Below, in pieces: positions 9,791-18,346 of a stretch of 64,000 nt of DNA. The stretch is from JAAZPT01 sp964544955 (lineage in GTDB: Bacteria; Bacillota; Clostridia; Christensenellales; Aristaeellaceae). A model generated the notes under the pieces. It made no database searches and was not told where the DNA came from. It saw only the letters and a program-made list of their open reading frames with translations. Position 1 is the stretch's first letter; each line of letters opens with the position of its first letter. Location: assembly GCA_964544955.1 (NCBI GenBank), contig CAZJEB010000001.1, forward strand, positions 434,001 to 498,000, read 5' to 3'. A program made the translations under genes and the position numbers.

Positions 9791-11431
9791 ATGCGTGTTA
9801 GTTATCATAAAATAATTTTAAAAATGCTAACTTTATTTATGGTGTTATTTGTTTTTGCATCAGTAAATAATAAAATTATGGCCGAAGGTGAAAGTGATTG
9901 GTTTGAAACCTATGATATTACTGATACAGAAAAAGTTTGGGAAATGATAACTAGACCGATTACTGTACTTGATGCACCAGAGAAGAAAGAAGTTTACCTT
10001 TTAGATGCCCCCAATGGTAAAAGGATAAAAAAAGATAAATTGGGCGGATATATTTGGGGATCACAAGCTGCAATTAAAGTTTTAGGCGAAGATGAAGACG
10101 GCTATACTTTAATTGAAGGCTATGATGATTATGATAGGCTTTTACAAGGTTATGTAAAAACATCATTAATAAAACAAGCTACCCCCAACCAAGATATTGG
10201 TATTGTAATAGATAAATTAACCCAGAGGTTATATGTTTTTGAAAAGGGCGAAATGAAAGCAGAATTGCTTATTTCTACGGGCTTAGTTAATAAAGACCAA
10301 CCTTACAATGAAACAGCATCTGGCGAATACCTAATATCAAGTTGGGTTGGTGATTTCTGGAGCGGAAACATGATATGCCGTAAGGCAATTAGGTTTAATG
10401 GTGGGGATTTATTGCACTATGTTCCAGCCCTTGTTAATAAAGACGGATCATACAACTATTCCCCATTTATACCAAAGCTGGGTTCAAAGGCAAGCCATGG
10501 TTGTGTAAGGGTACAAGAGGCTAAAGACTCTAACGGTTACAATATGGAATGGCTTTGGAATAATTTAAAAAGAAATACTAAGGTTTTAATTTGGGATGAT
10601 ACTGGTCGCGAACAACCATATCCCGATGATTACAGCTTGTTATACTATAACCCTGATGGCGGAAAAAACTACCATTCAACCGCAAACTGCCATTCTGTTA
10701 AAGATAAGTATTTACCACTAAGCCCATTCTATTATGGACAAATGAGAGATACTGAACCCTATAAAAACTTAACCCCTTGCCCCCACTGTACCCCAGTTGA
10801 TACAGAGGCTAGGATAGACGAGAAAAATAGGGAATATTTAAACGATGAAAAATATGCTGAATTAATGGAAAGAAGAAAGGCTATTCACGATAGTTTTGAC
10901 CCTTTCAACCCACCAAAGGAAATCTTAGATAACCATGCTGTACTTCCAGCAGCTATTGCTCCAAAGGGAGTACAACAGCCATACCCTGACGATTACAGCC
11001 ATGTTTATTATAACCCCAAAGGTGGTAAAAATTATCATGCAGATGAGCGTTGCACCCATGTAAGGGAGAGCTTTTTGCCATTAACTGGTATATACTATGG
11101 TCAACTAAGAAGCGATGAGTTTAATAAGTTAACTCCTTGCCCTTACTGTAACCCTCCTCACGAAGAGAAATATATTGATGAAATAAATAAAAAGAATTTG
11201 GATGAAGCTGATTATACAGAGTTAATTAAACAACGTAAACAAATTCATGCTGCTTTTGACCCAAATTCACAACCAACATCAAATGATATTGAAAACAATG
11301 TTACTAGTGAACCTATAATTGAAGAAAACATTACTGAGAATGTTGTTATAGATACTATTGAAAACGATGAAGGTTTAAGCGAAGAAGAATTAAGTCAAGC
11401 GTTAGAGTTTACATTAGAGGTTGACAACTAA
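9791..11431 (+). CDS. L,D-transpeptidase (YkuD) with SH3-like region and two Cys/His repeats
   Basis: A secreted 546-residue cell-wall enzyme. The signal or anchor segment is at 8-28. An SH3-like region is at about 60-128. The YkuD catalytic domain (about 135-268) has H209 and the SHGCVR motif with C238. It should make 3-3 peptidoglycan crosslinks or attach proteins. After it come two tandem copies of a roughly 100-residue module (275-372 and 396-493), each beginning QPYPDDYS, containing YYNPxGGKNYH and a C...CPxC set (C300/C330/C333 and C421/C450/C453). These could bind zinc. The acidic tail is low complexity. The ATG at 9791 has GGAAAGGA before it; the TTG at 9773 is too far upstream for that site. 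Confidence 0.88.
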   Translation: MRVSYHKIILKMLTLFMVLFVFASVNNKIMAEGESDWFETYDITDTEKVWEMITRPITVLDAPEKKEVYLLDAPNGKRIKKDKLGGYIWGSQAAIKVLGEDEDGYTLIEGYDDYDRLLQGYVKTSLIKQATPNQDIGIVIDKLTQRLYVFEKGEMKAELLISTGLVNKDQPYNETASGEYLISSWVGDFWSGNMICRKAIRFNGGDLLHYVPALVNKDGSYNYSPFIPKLGSKASHGCVRVQEAKDSNGYNMEWLWNNLKRNTKVLIWDDTGREQPYPDDYSLLYYNPDGGKNYHSTANCHSVKDKYLPLSPFYYGQMRDTEPYKNLTPCPHCTPVDTEARIDEKNREYLNDEKYAELMERRKAIHDSFDPFNPPKEILDNHAVLPAAIAPKGVQQPYPDDYSHVYYNPKGGKNYHADERCTHVRESFLPLTGIYYGQLRSDEFNKLTPCPYCNPPHEEKYIDEINKKNLDEADYTELIKQRKQIHAAFDPNSQPTSNDIENNVTSEPIIEENITENVVIDTIENDEGLSEEELSQALEFTLEVDN

Positions 11432-11453
11432 TTTAAATTGCATAAAAATTAAT

Positions 11454-11480
11454 AACGCATACACATAGTATGCGTTTTAT
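11454..11480 (+). terminator. Intrinsic terminator after the L,D-transpeptidase gene
   Basis: A 9-bp perfect stem (11454-11462 with 11468-11476), a five-base loop, and a short T-rich tail. Confidence 0.75.
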
Positions 11481-11498
11481 TATTAAAGTAGGTGAATT

Positions 11499-13265
11499 AT
11501 GAGTAAATTTATTAGGTTAATTGCCTTGATACTAATTGTATCTATGTTACCAATAGGCGCAATGTTAGCACAAGAAAATAATGGCTGTATAGTTAGGGTT
11601 TATTTATCAAGGCTAAATTTAAGTAAATATTTAGATTTGGTTGTAAACGGAAATTACAGTTTAATGTCTGGAGATATTGTAGTATCACCCCAAAGAAATA
11701 TGCAAATTAAATTGAGGCTGATAAATGGAGTTTTCTATTCTTATATGAATGGTATAACAAGCAAATTAAGCAATAGCATAGTTTTAAAGCGCAACTCAAC
11801 TGATTTAAGTTTAGAAAATGGTTTAAGGCTTAATAACTTAAAAAACATATATTCAGGCGATTTACACTTAAATATAAAAGATGATAATATTTATGCTATT
11901 TTACACATACCAGTAGAAGAATACCTGCTAGGCGTTGTACCTTATGAAATGAGTGATTCTTTTCCAATTGAAGCACTAAAAGCACAAGCAATAGCCGCAA
12001 GAACATATGCAATAAAACACTTAAACCCTAAAGATGATTTTGACATGTATGATACAGCTCAAAGCCAGGTTTATAGAGGTTATAACAAAGAGAATATAAA
12101 CAGCAAAAAAGCTATTGAAGAAACAAGAAATATTTGTGTTTATATTGATGACAATTTAGCTAGTTGTTACTACTCTGCAAGTAATGGTGGACAAACTGAG
12201 CTCCCTCTAAATAGGTGGGGAAATGTTGGAGATAGTGATTGTTATAAAATGGTGGATGACCCTTATGATACAAAAAATAAAAAGAGCCCTTTAAAAACAT
12301 ATAGTTTAAAAAAGGATATTAATTCAGATGATCATGACGATGCTCAAAAACTAATATGTGAATATTTAATTCCTTTTGCAAGAGTTAATGGCTTTAATAC
12401 AGAAATTGAAAATATAAGATTAGATAAAATCAATACTGTTACAGTTGATACTCCAAAATATCCCGAACCTTCTAGAGTGTATACAAAATTAAATATAACA
12501 TTGAATTTTTCTGGTAAGAAAGAGTTGGCTACAACCGAAGTTACAGCTACACCAAAGCCGACACCAGTTCCCACCCCTACCCCTTTTATATATTCTTTTA
12601 TAAAAACAACACCAAAACCCATTAAAAACCTAAATTTAGGCAATTATATTGAATATGATAAAGAAGTTTCCATATCCATACCAATATTTAACGATGTAAT
12701 AAATGCGTTTGGATTGGCTTTAGGTGGTGGTGGTAATTACCTTATTAGTGTTGAAGAAAATAAAAACAACTTTGTAATTACATCAAAAAGATATGGCCAC
12801 GGCATTGGTATGAGTCAAAGGGGCGCAGAACAAATGGCAAACGAAGGCTTAAAATACACAGATATATTAAATTTTTATTACCCTGGTATAAAACTACATG
12901 ATTATACAAAAAAAGATAATAAAATTGTTATTGAACCCATATCTACAAAGGATCCATTTTTACAATATACTCCTGAACCATTGCCTTCACCCACACCATT
13001 ACCCTCACCAATTCCATTATTAATAGATGTTCCTAAGGAGGTTGAGGTTTTAGTTGTTGATAATATTGAAAAAGATTCTTTTTTAAACCTAAGGGAACAA
13101 GCTGGTACTGGCTTTGGCGTTGTATTAAAGCTATATTATGGTCAAGAACTTTTACTTGTAGAAAAAGTTGAAGAAGGTTGGCTACATGTAATTTTAAATG
13201 GTAGTGATACAAACACAATTATTGAAGGTTATGTAATGGAAGAATTTATTAGTTATAAAAATTAA
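11499..13265 (+). CDS. SpoIID/LytB-domain protein with SH3 domain
   Basis: A 588-residue exported protein with a signal peptide (about 5-24). SpoIID motifs are HIPVEEYLLGVVPYEM (catalytic-type acid E150), EALKAQAIAARTYA, and, near residue 430, YGHGIGMSQRGAEQMA. SpoIID enzymes are lytic transglycosylases that cut denuded glycan strands during engulfment in endospore formers, but SpoIID-like proteins also occur in non-sporulating species. Between the two SpoIID halves is a proline/threonine linker (TPKPTPVPTPTP) with a long insertion; a second linker leads to a C-terminal SH3 domain (about 510-585) that may bind wall peptide. This multi-domain form differs from the compact sporulation SpoIID, so a vegetative role is possible. 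Confidence 0.85.
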   Translation: MSKFIRLIALILIVSMLPIGAMLAQENNGCIVRVYLSRLNLSKYLDLVVNGNYSLMSGDIVVSPQRNMQIKLRLINGVFYSYMNGITSKLSNSIVLKRNSTDLSLENGLRLNNLKNIYSGDLHLNIKDDNIYAILHIPVEEYLLGVVPYEMSDSFPIEALKAQAIAARTYAIKHLNPKDDFDMYDTAQSQVYRGYNKENINSKKAIEETRNICVYIDDNLASCYYSASNGGQTELPLNRWGNVGDSDCYKMVDDPYDTKNKKSPLKTYSLKKDINSDDHDDAQKLICEYLIPFARVNGFNTEIENIRLDKINTVTVDTPKYPEPSRVYTKLNITLNFSGKKELATTEVTATPKPTPVPTPTPFIYSFIKTTPKPIKNLNLGNYIEYDKEVSISIPIFNDVINAFGLALGGGGNYLISVEENKNNFVITSKRYGHGIGMSQRGAEQMANEGLKYTDILNFYYPGIKLHDYTKKDNKIVIEPISTKDPFLQYTPEPLPSPTPLPSPIPLLIDVPKEVEVLVVDNIEKDSFLNLREQAGTGFGVVLKLYYGQELLLVEKVEEGWLHVILNGSDTNTIIEGYVMEEFISYKN

Positions 13266-13311
13266 TAAATTATATAATTGTTCCACAAGTATTACAAAAA
13301 GATTGATTTAC

Positions 13312-13340
13312 TTGACATAATACCTGTTTTGCAATAGAAT
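13312..13340 (+). promoter_or_regulatory. SigA-type promoter of the CARDB-like gene
   Basis: TTGACA (13312-13317), 17-base spacer, TAGAAT (13335-13340). The likely start near 13347 gives an 88-base leader that includes the hairpin at 13408-13428. Confidence 0.78.
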
Positions 13341-13400
13341 AATTATGTATAAATATAATTTGAGAAAATAATTATATATAGATTTAAAGCTGTTCTTGAA

Positions 13401-13428
13401 AGGGGGTAAAGGTCTTTATTAGACCTTT
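13401..13428 (+). promoter_or_regulatory. Shine-Dalgarno followed by a hairpin that separates it from the start codon
   Basis: The only good ribosome site for the ATG at 13435 is AAAGGGGG, ending near 13405-13406, about 28 bases upstream. Between them lies a perfect 8-bp hairpin (13408-13415 with 13421-13428, five-base loop). If the hairpin folds, the distance along the unpaired bases falls to about 7-8, the normal spacing. The stem has no T-run after it, so it is not a terminator. Confidence 0.6.
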
Positions 13429-13434
13429 TAAGTT

Positions 13435-15291
13435 ATGAAAAATAAAATTATTCCTCTATTGTTGTTGGTGCTTTTAATTACTGCAGTATTATCAGTAGGA
13501 GCCTTAGCTTCTAGTTATGACCCCGTAAGGGCAACAATTTCATACTCTCCAAAATCAGTAAGTGGGTTAGAGCAAATTAATATATCCATTACTGTTACAA
13601 ATGTTGGCGACGGAGATATGACTGAGCCTGTAGTGCTATATGCCCCTAATGGCAAACCAGTATCCGACTTTGGCGAGAACGGTTCTGTTAAGCTTTCAGT
13701 AGGCGCAAGTAAAACCTATAAAGGCGTTTGGCAATTAAGGCAAAGCGATCTTGATAGTGGTTCTGTTAAATATTACATAAAGTATACAATGCTTAATGAT
13801 AAAGGCGAAAAAGTTCAGCAGTTAAAATATTTATCTGCTAAATTTGAATACGAAAACGTAATATCCGACTTACAAATAACACGCGATGTTAGCCCAACTG
13901 TTGCAAAACAAAATCAGGAAGTTACAGTTACATATACATTTATAAATAAAGGAAATGTATCTGCAACAAATATAAAAGTTGTTGAAAATAAAAGCATAGC
14001 AACAAAATCAAAAACACTAGATAAGGTTTTACCAGGCGAAGAAACAACAATTGTTTTTACTCAAAAAATGGGTAAAAAGAACTTAGTAAGCTCATCAACC
14101 GTTACATATAAAAGCGAAAAAAACAATAAAAAGAAAACTTTTGATAGCCAAACAATTACATTTGGTGAATCTAAATTAAGCGCTAATTTAAAAGCAAGTA
14201 GCAAAGGTGTTTTAGTTGGTGAAACCGTTAAACTTACCCTTGACCTTGAAAACAAAGGTAATATTGACTTTAACAACTTAAATATTAGCGACCCCACCCT
14301 AGGCGATGTATTTACAGGTCAAAGCTTAGTTGCAGGGCAAAAGCTTTCTTTAGAAAAAGAGCTAATTATAAACGAACCTTCTAAGTTCCAATTTACAATT
14401 AGTGGCACAGATTCCACAAATAGTGAGGTATCTGTAAAAACTGATGAACTAGAAGTTAAGAGTATAAATGAAGACCAAAAATTAACAATGATTGTAAGCG
14501 CAGAGGCTGATAAAACAACAGTTTTTGATGATAATGGCAAAGTTAGGTTTACAATAAGTGTTAATAACAATAGCTTGGGTGAAGCAAAAAATGTAAGAAT
14601 TCACCACGGTGATGTTGATGTATATACATTTGCTGAAATTAACCCTGGCCAAACAAAAACAATAACAAGGGATTTTACATTATCAATGCCTGGCGAATAT
14701 AAGTTTACCGCTACTTGTAGAAACGCATTAGATGAACAAGTATCCTTTGAAAGCGAAGGTATTTATATTGATGTTAGTTCGCCTACAATGGTACCTGTTG
14801 TAATTACACCTTCACCCCTACCCCCATTAGTTACAGTTGCTCCAAAAGCTTTAATTGATGCCCCTGATACATATGAACAAACTGGAAAAATATCCAATAT
14901 TGTAACTATTATATTTGCATCATTATCTGGATTAGTATTGTTGTTATTAGCTGTTGCATATGCTTTAAGGTTTGTATCAAAAGCAAAATCTAAAAAGGCT
15001 GTTGCAAACATAGTTAACATAGCTAAAAATAGAGATTACCATTCTGAAAACAAAGATAACGATAATATACCAGTTCAGGCAGCACCTTTATCTAATGATT
15101 GGCAAAACACTGAATACAAACGCAATATTGATACAAGTGAAGAAGATTTTGTATCCCCATATGCTGATTCTGTTAGTGAAGTAAAAGAAGATGCTGAAGT
15201 TTTAAATAACGAAAACAATGTGGAAGAAGAAATTGTTGAAGGAATAGAAAGAAGAACAAGCTATAGGCGTCGTTCCCCTGGTGATAATTAA
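13435..15291 (+). CDS. Membrane-anchored surface protein with CARDB-like repeats
   Basis: A 618-residue protein with a signal peptide ending near ALA (residues 1-25), about four immunoglobulin-like repeats of the CARDB/DUF11 kind (for example ISITVTNVGDGDMTEPVV, VTYTFINKGNVSATNIKV, LTLDLENKGNIDFNNLNI), a proline linker, a transmembrane helix (about 490-512) and a cytoplasmic charged tail of about 100 residues. No enzyme domain is seen; a structural, adhesion or sensing role is inferred. The in-frame codon two before the ATG is a stop, so no longer form is possible, and the signal peptide supports this start. See the separate entry on the displaced ribosome site. Confidence 0.75.
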   Translation: MKNKIIPLLLLVLLITAVLSVGALASSYDPVRATISYSPKSVSGLEQINISITVTNVGDGDMTEPVVLYAPNGKPVSDFGENGSVKLSVGASKTYKGVWQLRQSDLDSGSVKYYIKYTMLNDKGEKVQQLKYLSAKFEYENVISDLQITRDVSPTVAKQNQEVTVTYTFINKGNVSATNIKVVENKSIATKSKTLDKVLPGEETTIVFTQKMGKKNLVSSSTVTYKSEKNNKKKTFDSQTITFGESKLSANLKASSKGVLVGETVKLTLDLENKGNIDFNNLNISDPTLGDVFTGQSLVAGQKLSLEKELIINEPSKFQFTISGTDSTNSEVSVKTDELEVKSINEDQKLTMIVSAEADKTTVFDDNGKVRFTISVNNNSLGEAKNVRIHHGDVDVYTFAEINPGQTKTITRDFTLSMPGEYKFTATCRNALDEQVSFESEGIYIDVSSPTMVPVVITPSPLPPLVTVAPKALIDAPDTYEQTGKISNIVTIIFASLSGLVLLLLAVAYALRFVSKAKSKKAVANIVNIAKNRDYHSENKDNDNIPVQAAPLSNDWQNTEYKRNIDTSEEDFVSPYADSVSEVKEDAEVLNNENNVEEEIVEGIERRTSYRRRSPGDN

Positions 15292-15293
15292 TT

Positions 15294-15977
15294 ATGTTTA
15301 AAGGTTTTAGCGACAACACTATCAAGTTTTTCCTTGATATAAGGTTTAACAACTACACAGGTTTTATAAATGCTCATAGAGCAGAATATGACGAGGTTAA
15401 AAACGAGTTTTTTAACCTCGTTGACTCTTTAAGCCCTACACTATTAAATATTGATGATAAAATAGAAGTAAGGCCAAATAAATGTTTATCTAGAATAAAT
15501 AGAGATGTTAGGTTTTCAAAGGATAAATCACCTTATCGAGACCATCTATTTTTAACCTTTAGAAAATCTGGAATAGAAAGATATGGCGCTCCCTTCCTTT
15601 ATTTTGAGTTATCGCCTGAAGAGGCAGCTTATGGCATGGGAATTTGGGGAGACTCAAAGGAGTTTTTTAACGCTTTTAGAGCTGAACTTTTAAAAAAGCC
15701 AAACGACTTTATAAAGATATTGAAAAAGACTGATGTTATTAAAAACAATTTTAATATTGAGGGTGGCAACTACAAAAGAATGGCAGTTCCTGAAGAATTG
15801 CCAAAGGTGTTGATACCTTTTTATACTAAAAAAATGTTCTACATATCTAAGATTGTAGAACCCTATTCAACAATATTTACACCTGAGCTTTTTGATAATA
15901 TGGTAAAAGATTACAATATTTTAGCTGATATGTATAAGTTTTTAACTAATGTGCATGATATGAGCAAATCCGTATAA
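15294..15977 (+). CDS. DUF2461 family protein
   Basis: A 227-residue protein of the DUF2461 / TIGR02453 family, recognised by the conserved block RINRDVRFSKDKSPYRDH and by YFELSPEEAAYGMGIW. The biochemical role of the family is not established. It starts two bases after the previous stop without a clear ribosome site, so it probably depends on translation of the upstream gene. It is followed 14 bases later by the phosphohexomutase. Confidence 0.85.
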   Translation: MFKGFSDNTIKFFLDIRFNNYTGFINAHRAEYDEVKNEFFNLVDSLSPTLLNIDDKIEVRPNKCLSRINRDVRFSKDKSPYRDHLFLTFRKSGIERYGAPFLYFELSPEEAAYGMGIWGDSKEFFNAFRAELLKKPNDFIKILKKTDVIKNNFNIEGGNYKRMAVPEELPKVLIPFYTKKMFYISKIVEPYSTIFTPELFDNMVKDYNILADMYKFLTNVHDMSKSV

Positions 15978-15991
15978 TATAAGGGGGATAT

Positions 15992-17482
15992 ATGAGTATA
16001 CAATCTTTAAAAAGTGGTTCGGATATACGTGGATTAGCCTATGGTGAGAATGCTGAATTAACTACAAATTTAGCTAAAAAGGTGGGCTTTGCATTTGTTG
16101 AATTTTTAAGCAAGAAAAACGGATTAAGCAAAGATAAATTAAATATAGCTTTGGGTCGTGATACCAGAATTACAGGTGAGGCATTGTTAAACTCAATTGC
16201 TGAAGGCATAATTGAAAGCGGTGCAAATGCAGTAGTATTTGGTATGTGCACCACCCCCTCATTATTCCATTGCTTACTACAGGAGCCTGAAAACTATAGT
16301 GCATCTATAATGGTTACAGCAAGCCATCACCCGTGGGATAGAAATGGTTTTAAATTTTTTATACCAAAAGGCGGTTTAAGTGGCAATGATATTAGCGAAA
16401 TACTAAATATAGCTGATAAGCTTGATAATTTTCCAGATGTTTTTAAGGGTAGCTTGAAACATGTTGACTATTTAGAAACATATAAAAATAGCCTAAAAAC
16501 TTTAATTTGTTCATCTTTAAATAATAAAATTAACCCATTAGATGGATTACATGTTGTTGTTGATGCGGGAAACGGTGCGGGTGGTTTTTATGCCCAAGTT
16601 CTTAAGGACTTAGGAGCCAATATTGAAGGCAGCCAATTTTTAGAGCCAGATGGAAAATTCCCAAACCATATTCCAAACCCTGAAAATAAAGTTGCTATGG
16701 AATCAATATCAAAAGCAGTTGTTGATAGTAAGGCAGATATTGGTGTTATATTTGATGCAGACTGCGATAGAGCAGCTGTTGTTGATGCAAATGGTAAAGA
16801 AATTAATAGAAACCGCCTTATAGCATTAATTAGCGCTATATTGTTAAAAAGTAATAAAGATATAACAATTGTTACTGATAGCGTTACTTCTACCGGGCTT
16901 AGCGATTTTATTAAGATGAATGGTGGAATTCATTATAGATTTAAACGTGGTTATAGAAACGTTATTGATGAATCCATACGCCTAAACTCAATAGGTGTTG
17001 ATTCCCCCATCGCAATTGAAACAAGTGGTCACTGTGCCTTTAGAGATAATTATTATATTGATGATGGCATGTATTTAGCAACATATATTGTTATATGGGC
17101 AAAACGAATGAAAGATGCTAATGGGAATATAAGTGATTTAATTAAAGATTTAAGGGAACCAGTTGAAAGTGATGAAATCAGGTTATCTATAAGTGCTGAG
17201 GATTTTAGAAGTTTTGGAAATACACTAATAGCAAATATAGAAGAAATTGCAAAAACAAAACATGATTGGCATATCGCTGATGACAATCACGAAGGAATTA
17301 GAGTGTATTTTGATTTTGATGGTAAAGATAAAAGCGCTTGGTTTTTATTAAGGCTTTCAGTTCATGACCCAGTTATACCAATAAATATTGAAAGTGATGT
17401 TGTAAACGGAAACAAAAAAATAAAAGCAATATTAAAAGAAATTCTAAAAGATAGAAAAGGATTAGATATTAGCAATCTATAA
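15992..17482 (+). CDS. Phosphomannomutase/phosphoglucomutase
   Basis: A 496-residue enzyme of the alpha-D-phosphohexomutase family that interconverts hexose 1- and 6-phosphates. The phosphoserine loop is TASHHPWDRNGFKFF, the magnesium loop DADCDRAAV, the sugar-binding loop ETSGHCAFRDNYYIDDG, and the N-terminal SGSDIRGLAYG is also typical. It resembles ManB/AlgC (PMM/PGM), but specificity between mannose and glucose cannot be set by eye. With the ManA domain at 46249-47715 it would link fructose-6-phosphate to mannose-1-phosphate for glycan synthesis. An AAGGGGG site precedes the ATG. Confidence 0.9.
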   Translation: MSIQSLKSGSDIRGLAYGENAELTTNLAKKVGFAFVEFLSKKNGLSKDKLNIALGRDTRITGEALLNSIAEGIIESGANAVVFGMCTTPSLFHCLLQEPENYSASIMVTASHHPWDRNGFKFFIPKGGLSGNDISEILNIADKLDNFPDVFKGSLKHVDYLETYKNSLKTLICSSLNNKINPLDGLHVVVDAGNGAGGFYAQVLKDLGANIEGSQFLEPDGKFPNHIPNPENKVAMESISKAVVDSKADIGVIFDADCDRAAVVDANGKEINRNRLIALISAILLKSNKDITIVTDSVTSTGLSDFIKMNGGIHYRFKRGYRNVIDESIRLNSIGVDSPIAIETSGHCAFRDNYYIDDGMYLATYIVIWAKRMKDANGNISDLIKDLREPVESDEIRLSISAEDFRSFGNTLIANIEEIAKTKHDWHIADDNHEGIRVYFDFDGKDKSAWFLLRLSVHDPVIPINIESDVVNGNKKIKAILKEILKDRKGLDISNL

Positions 17483-17483
17483 T

Positions 17484-17513
17484 AAAAAGCCTTACTTAAA
17501 TGTAAGGCTTTTT
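17484..17513. terminator. Bidirectional terminator between convergent genes
   Basis: A 12-bp perfect stem (17484-17495 with 17502-17513), six-base loop, A-run on one side and T-run on the other. It serves both the mutase gene (+) and the glycosyltransferase operon (-). Confidence 0.92.
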
Positions 17514-17517
17514 ATTA

Positions 17518-18336
17518 TTAGAATTTACTTTTAAGGCTTTTGGTTGAAAACCAGTACTTATGTTTTTTAAACATATAATGAAGGCCTTGTAAATGAACTT
17601 TATTCATTTTGCTAAAAAACTTCTGTTTTGATATTCTTTGCCATTCATGAATTATATTAGCTTCGCCATAATAAACAACAGTATAGCCTTCTTTCCATAC
17701 CCTTATGCAATATTCGGCATCCTCTGGAGCATAAAATATGTTTTCATCAAGCAAGCCCACTTTTTCTATTAATCCCTTTTGTAATAACCAACAGGCAGAC
17801 ATTAAATAATCTGCCTCATATATAGCTTTGCCCTCAACATTTTTAATTGTATGCAAATTATTAGCTATTTCTTGAACATTTTTTATTGGCACAACTTTTA
17901 ATAATTTTTCTGTAACTGTTGGAAAGTTTCTTGCAGAAGTTTGCTCAACGCCCTTAGAATCTTTCATTTTAGGGCCAATAATTCCACATTTTGGGTTATT
18001 GTTTAAATAATTTATCATTAAAGCAAGAGCTTCATCATTAACCAATGTATCACTATCAAGTATACAAATATTATAGTCCTCTTTGGCCCTTTTTATTCCC
18101 AGATTTCTAGTAATTGTAGTACCTTGGTTTTCTGTTAGTTTTATAAGTTCAAGGTGTTTGTTGGCAATTTTATTATCAATATAGCTTTCTATTATATTTA
18201 ATGTATTATCCTTAGAGCCATTATCAATAATAATAATTTGAGCATTAACTCCATCTAAATTATAAATACTATCCAAACAGTTTTTTATAACCTTTTGAGA
18301 GTTCCAAGTTAGTATTACAAAAGCTATATTATACAT
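17518..18336 (-). CDS. Family 2 glycosyltransferase
   Basis: A 272-residue GT-A enzyme. The nucleotide-sugar binding start is FVILTWNSQKVIKNCLDS with IIIDNGSKDNT, the metal-binding motif is LDSDT, and the acceptor-side motif is YAPEDAEYCIRVWKEG, as in rhamnosyltransferase-like WcaE/WbbL proteins. No membrane helix is seen. It is the last gene of a six-gene operon that includes an ABC polymer exporter, so it most likely adds a sugar to the exported glycopolymer at the cytoplasmic face. Donor and acceptor are unknown. Confidence 0.88.
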   Translation of the reverse strand: MYNIAFVILTWNSQKVIKNCLDSIYNLDGVNAQIIIIDNGSKDNTLNIIESYIDNKIANKHLELIKLTENQGTTITRNLGIKRAKEDYNICILDSDTLVNDEALALMINYLNNNPKCGIIGPKMKDSKGVEQTSARNFPTVTEKLLKVVPIKNVQEIANNLHTIKNVEGKAIYEADYLMSACWLLQKGLIEKVGLLDENIFYAPEDAEYCIRVWKEGYTVVYYGEANIIHEWQRISKQKFFSKMNKVHLQGLHYMFKKHKYWFSTKSLKSKF

Positions 18337-18346
18337 TATTGCCCTC

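Noticed and set aside
13408..13428. Hairpin as a transcription terminator
   Set aside because: It has no T-run after the stem and lies between ribosome site and start codon of a well-supported gene.
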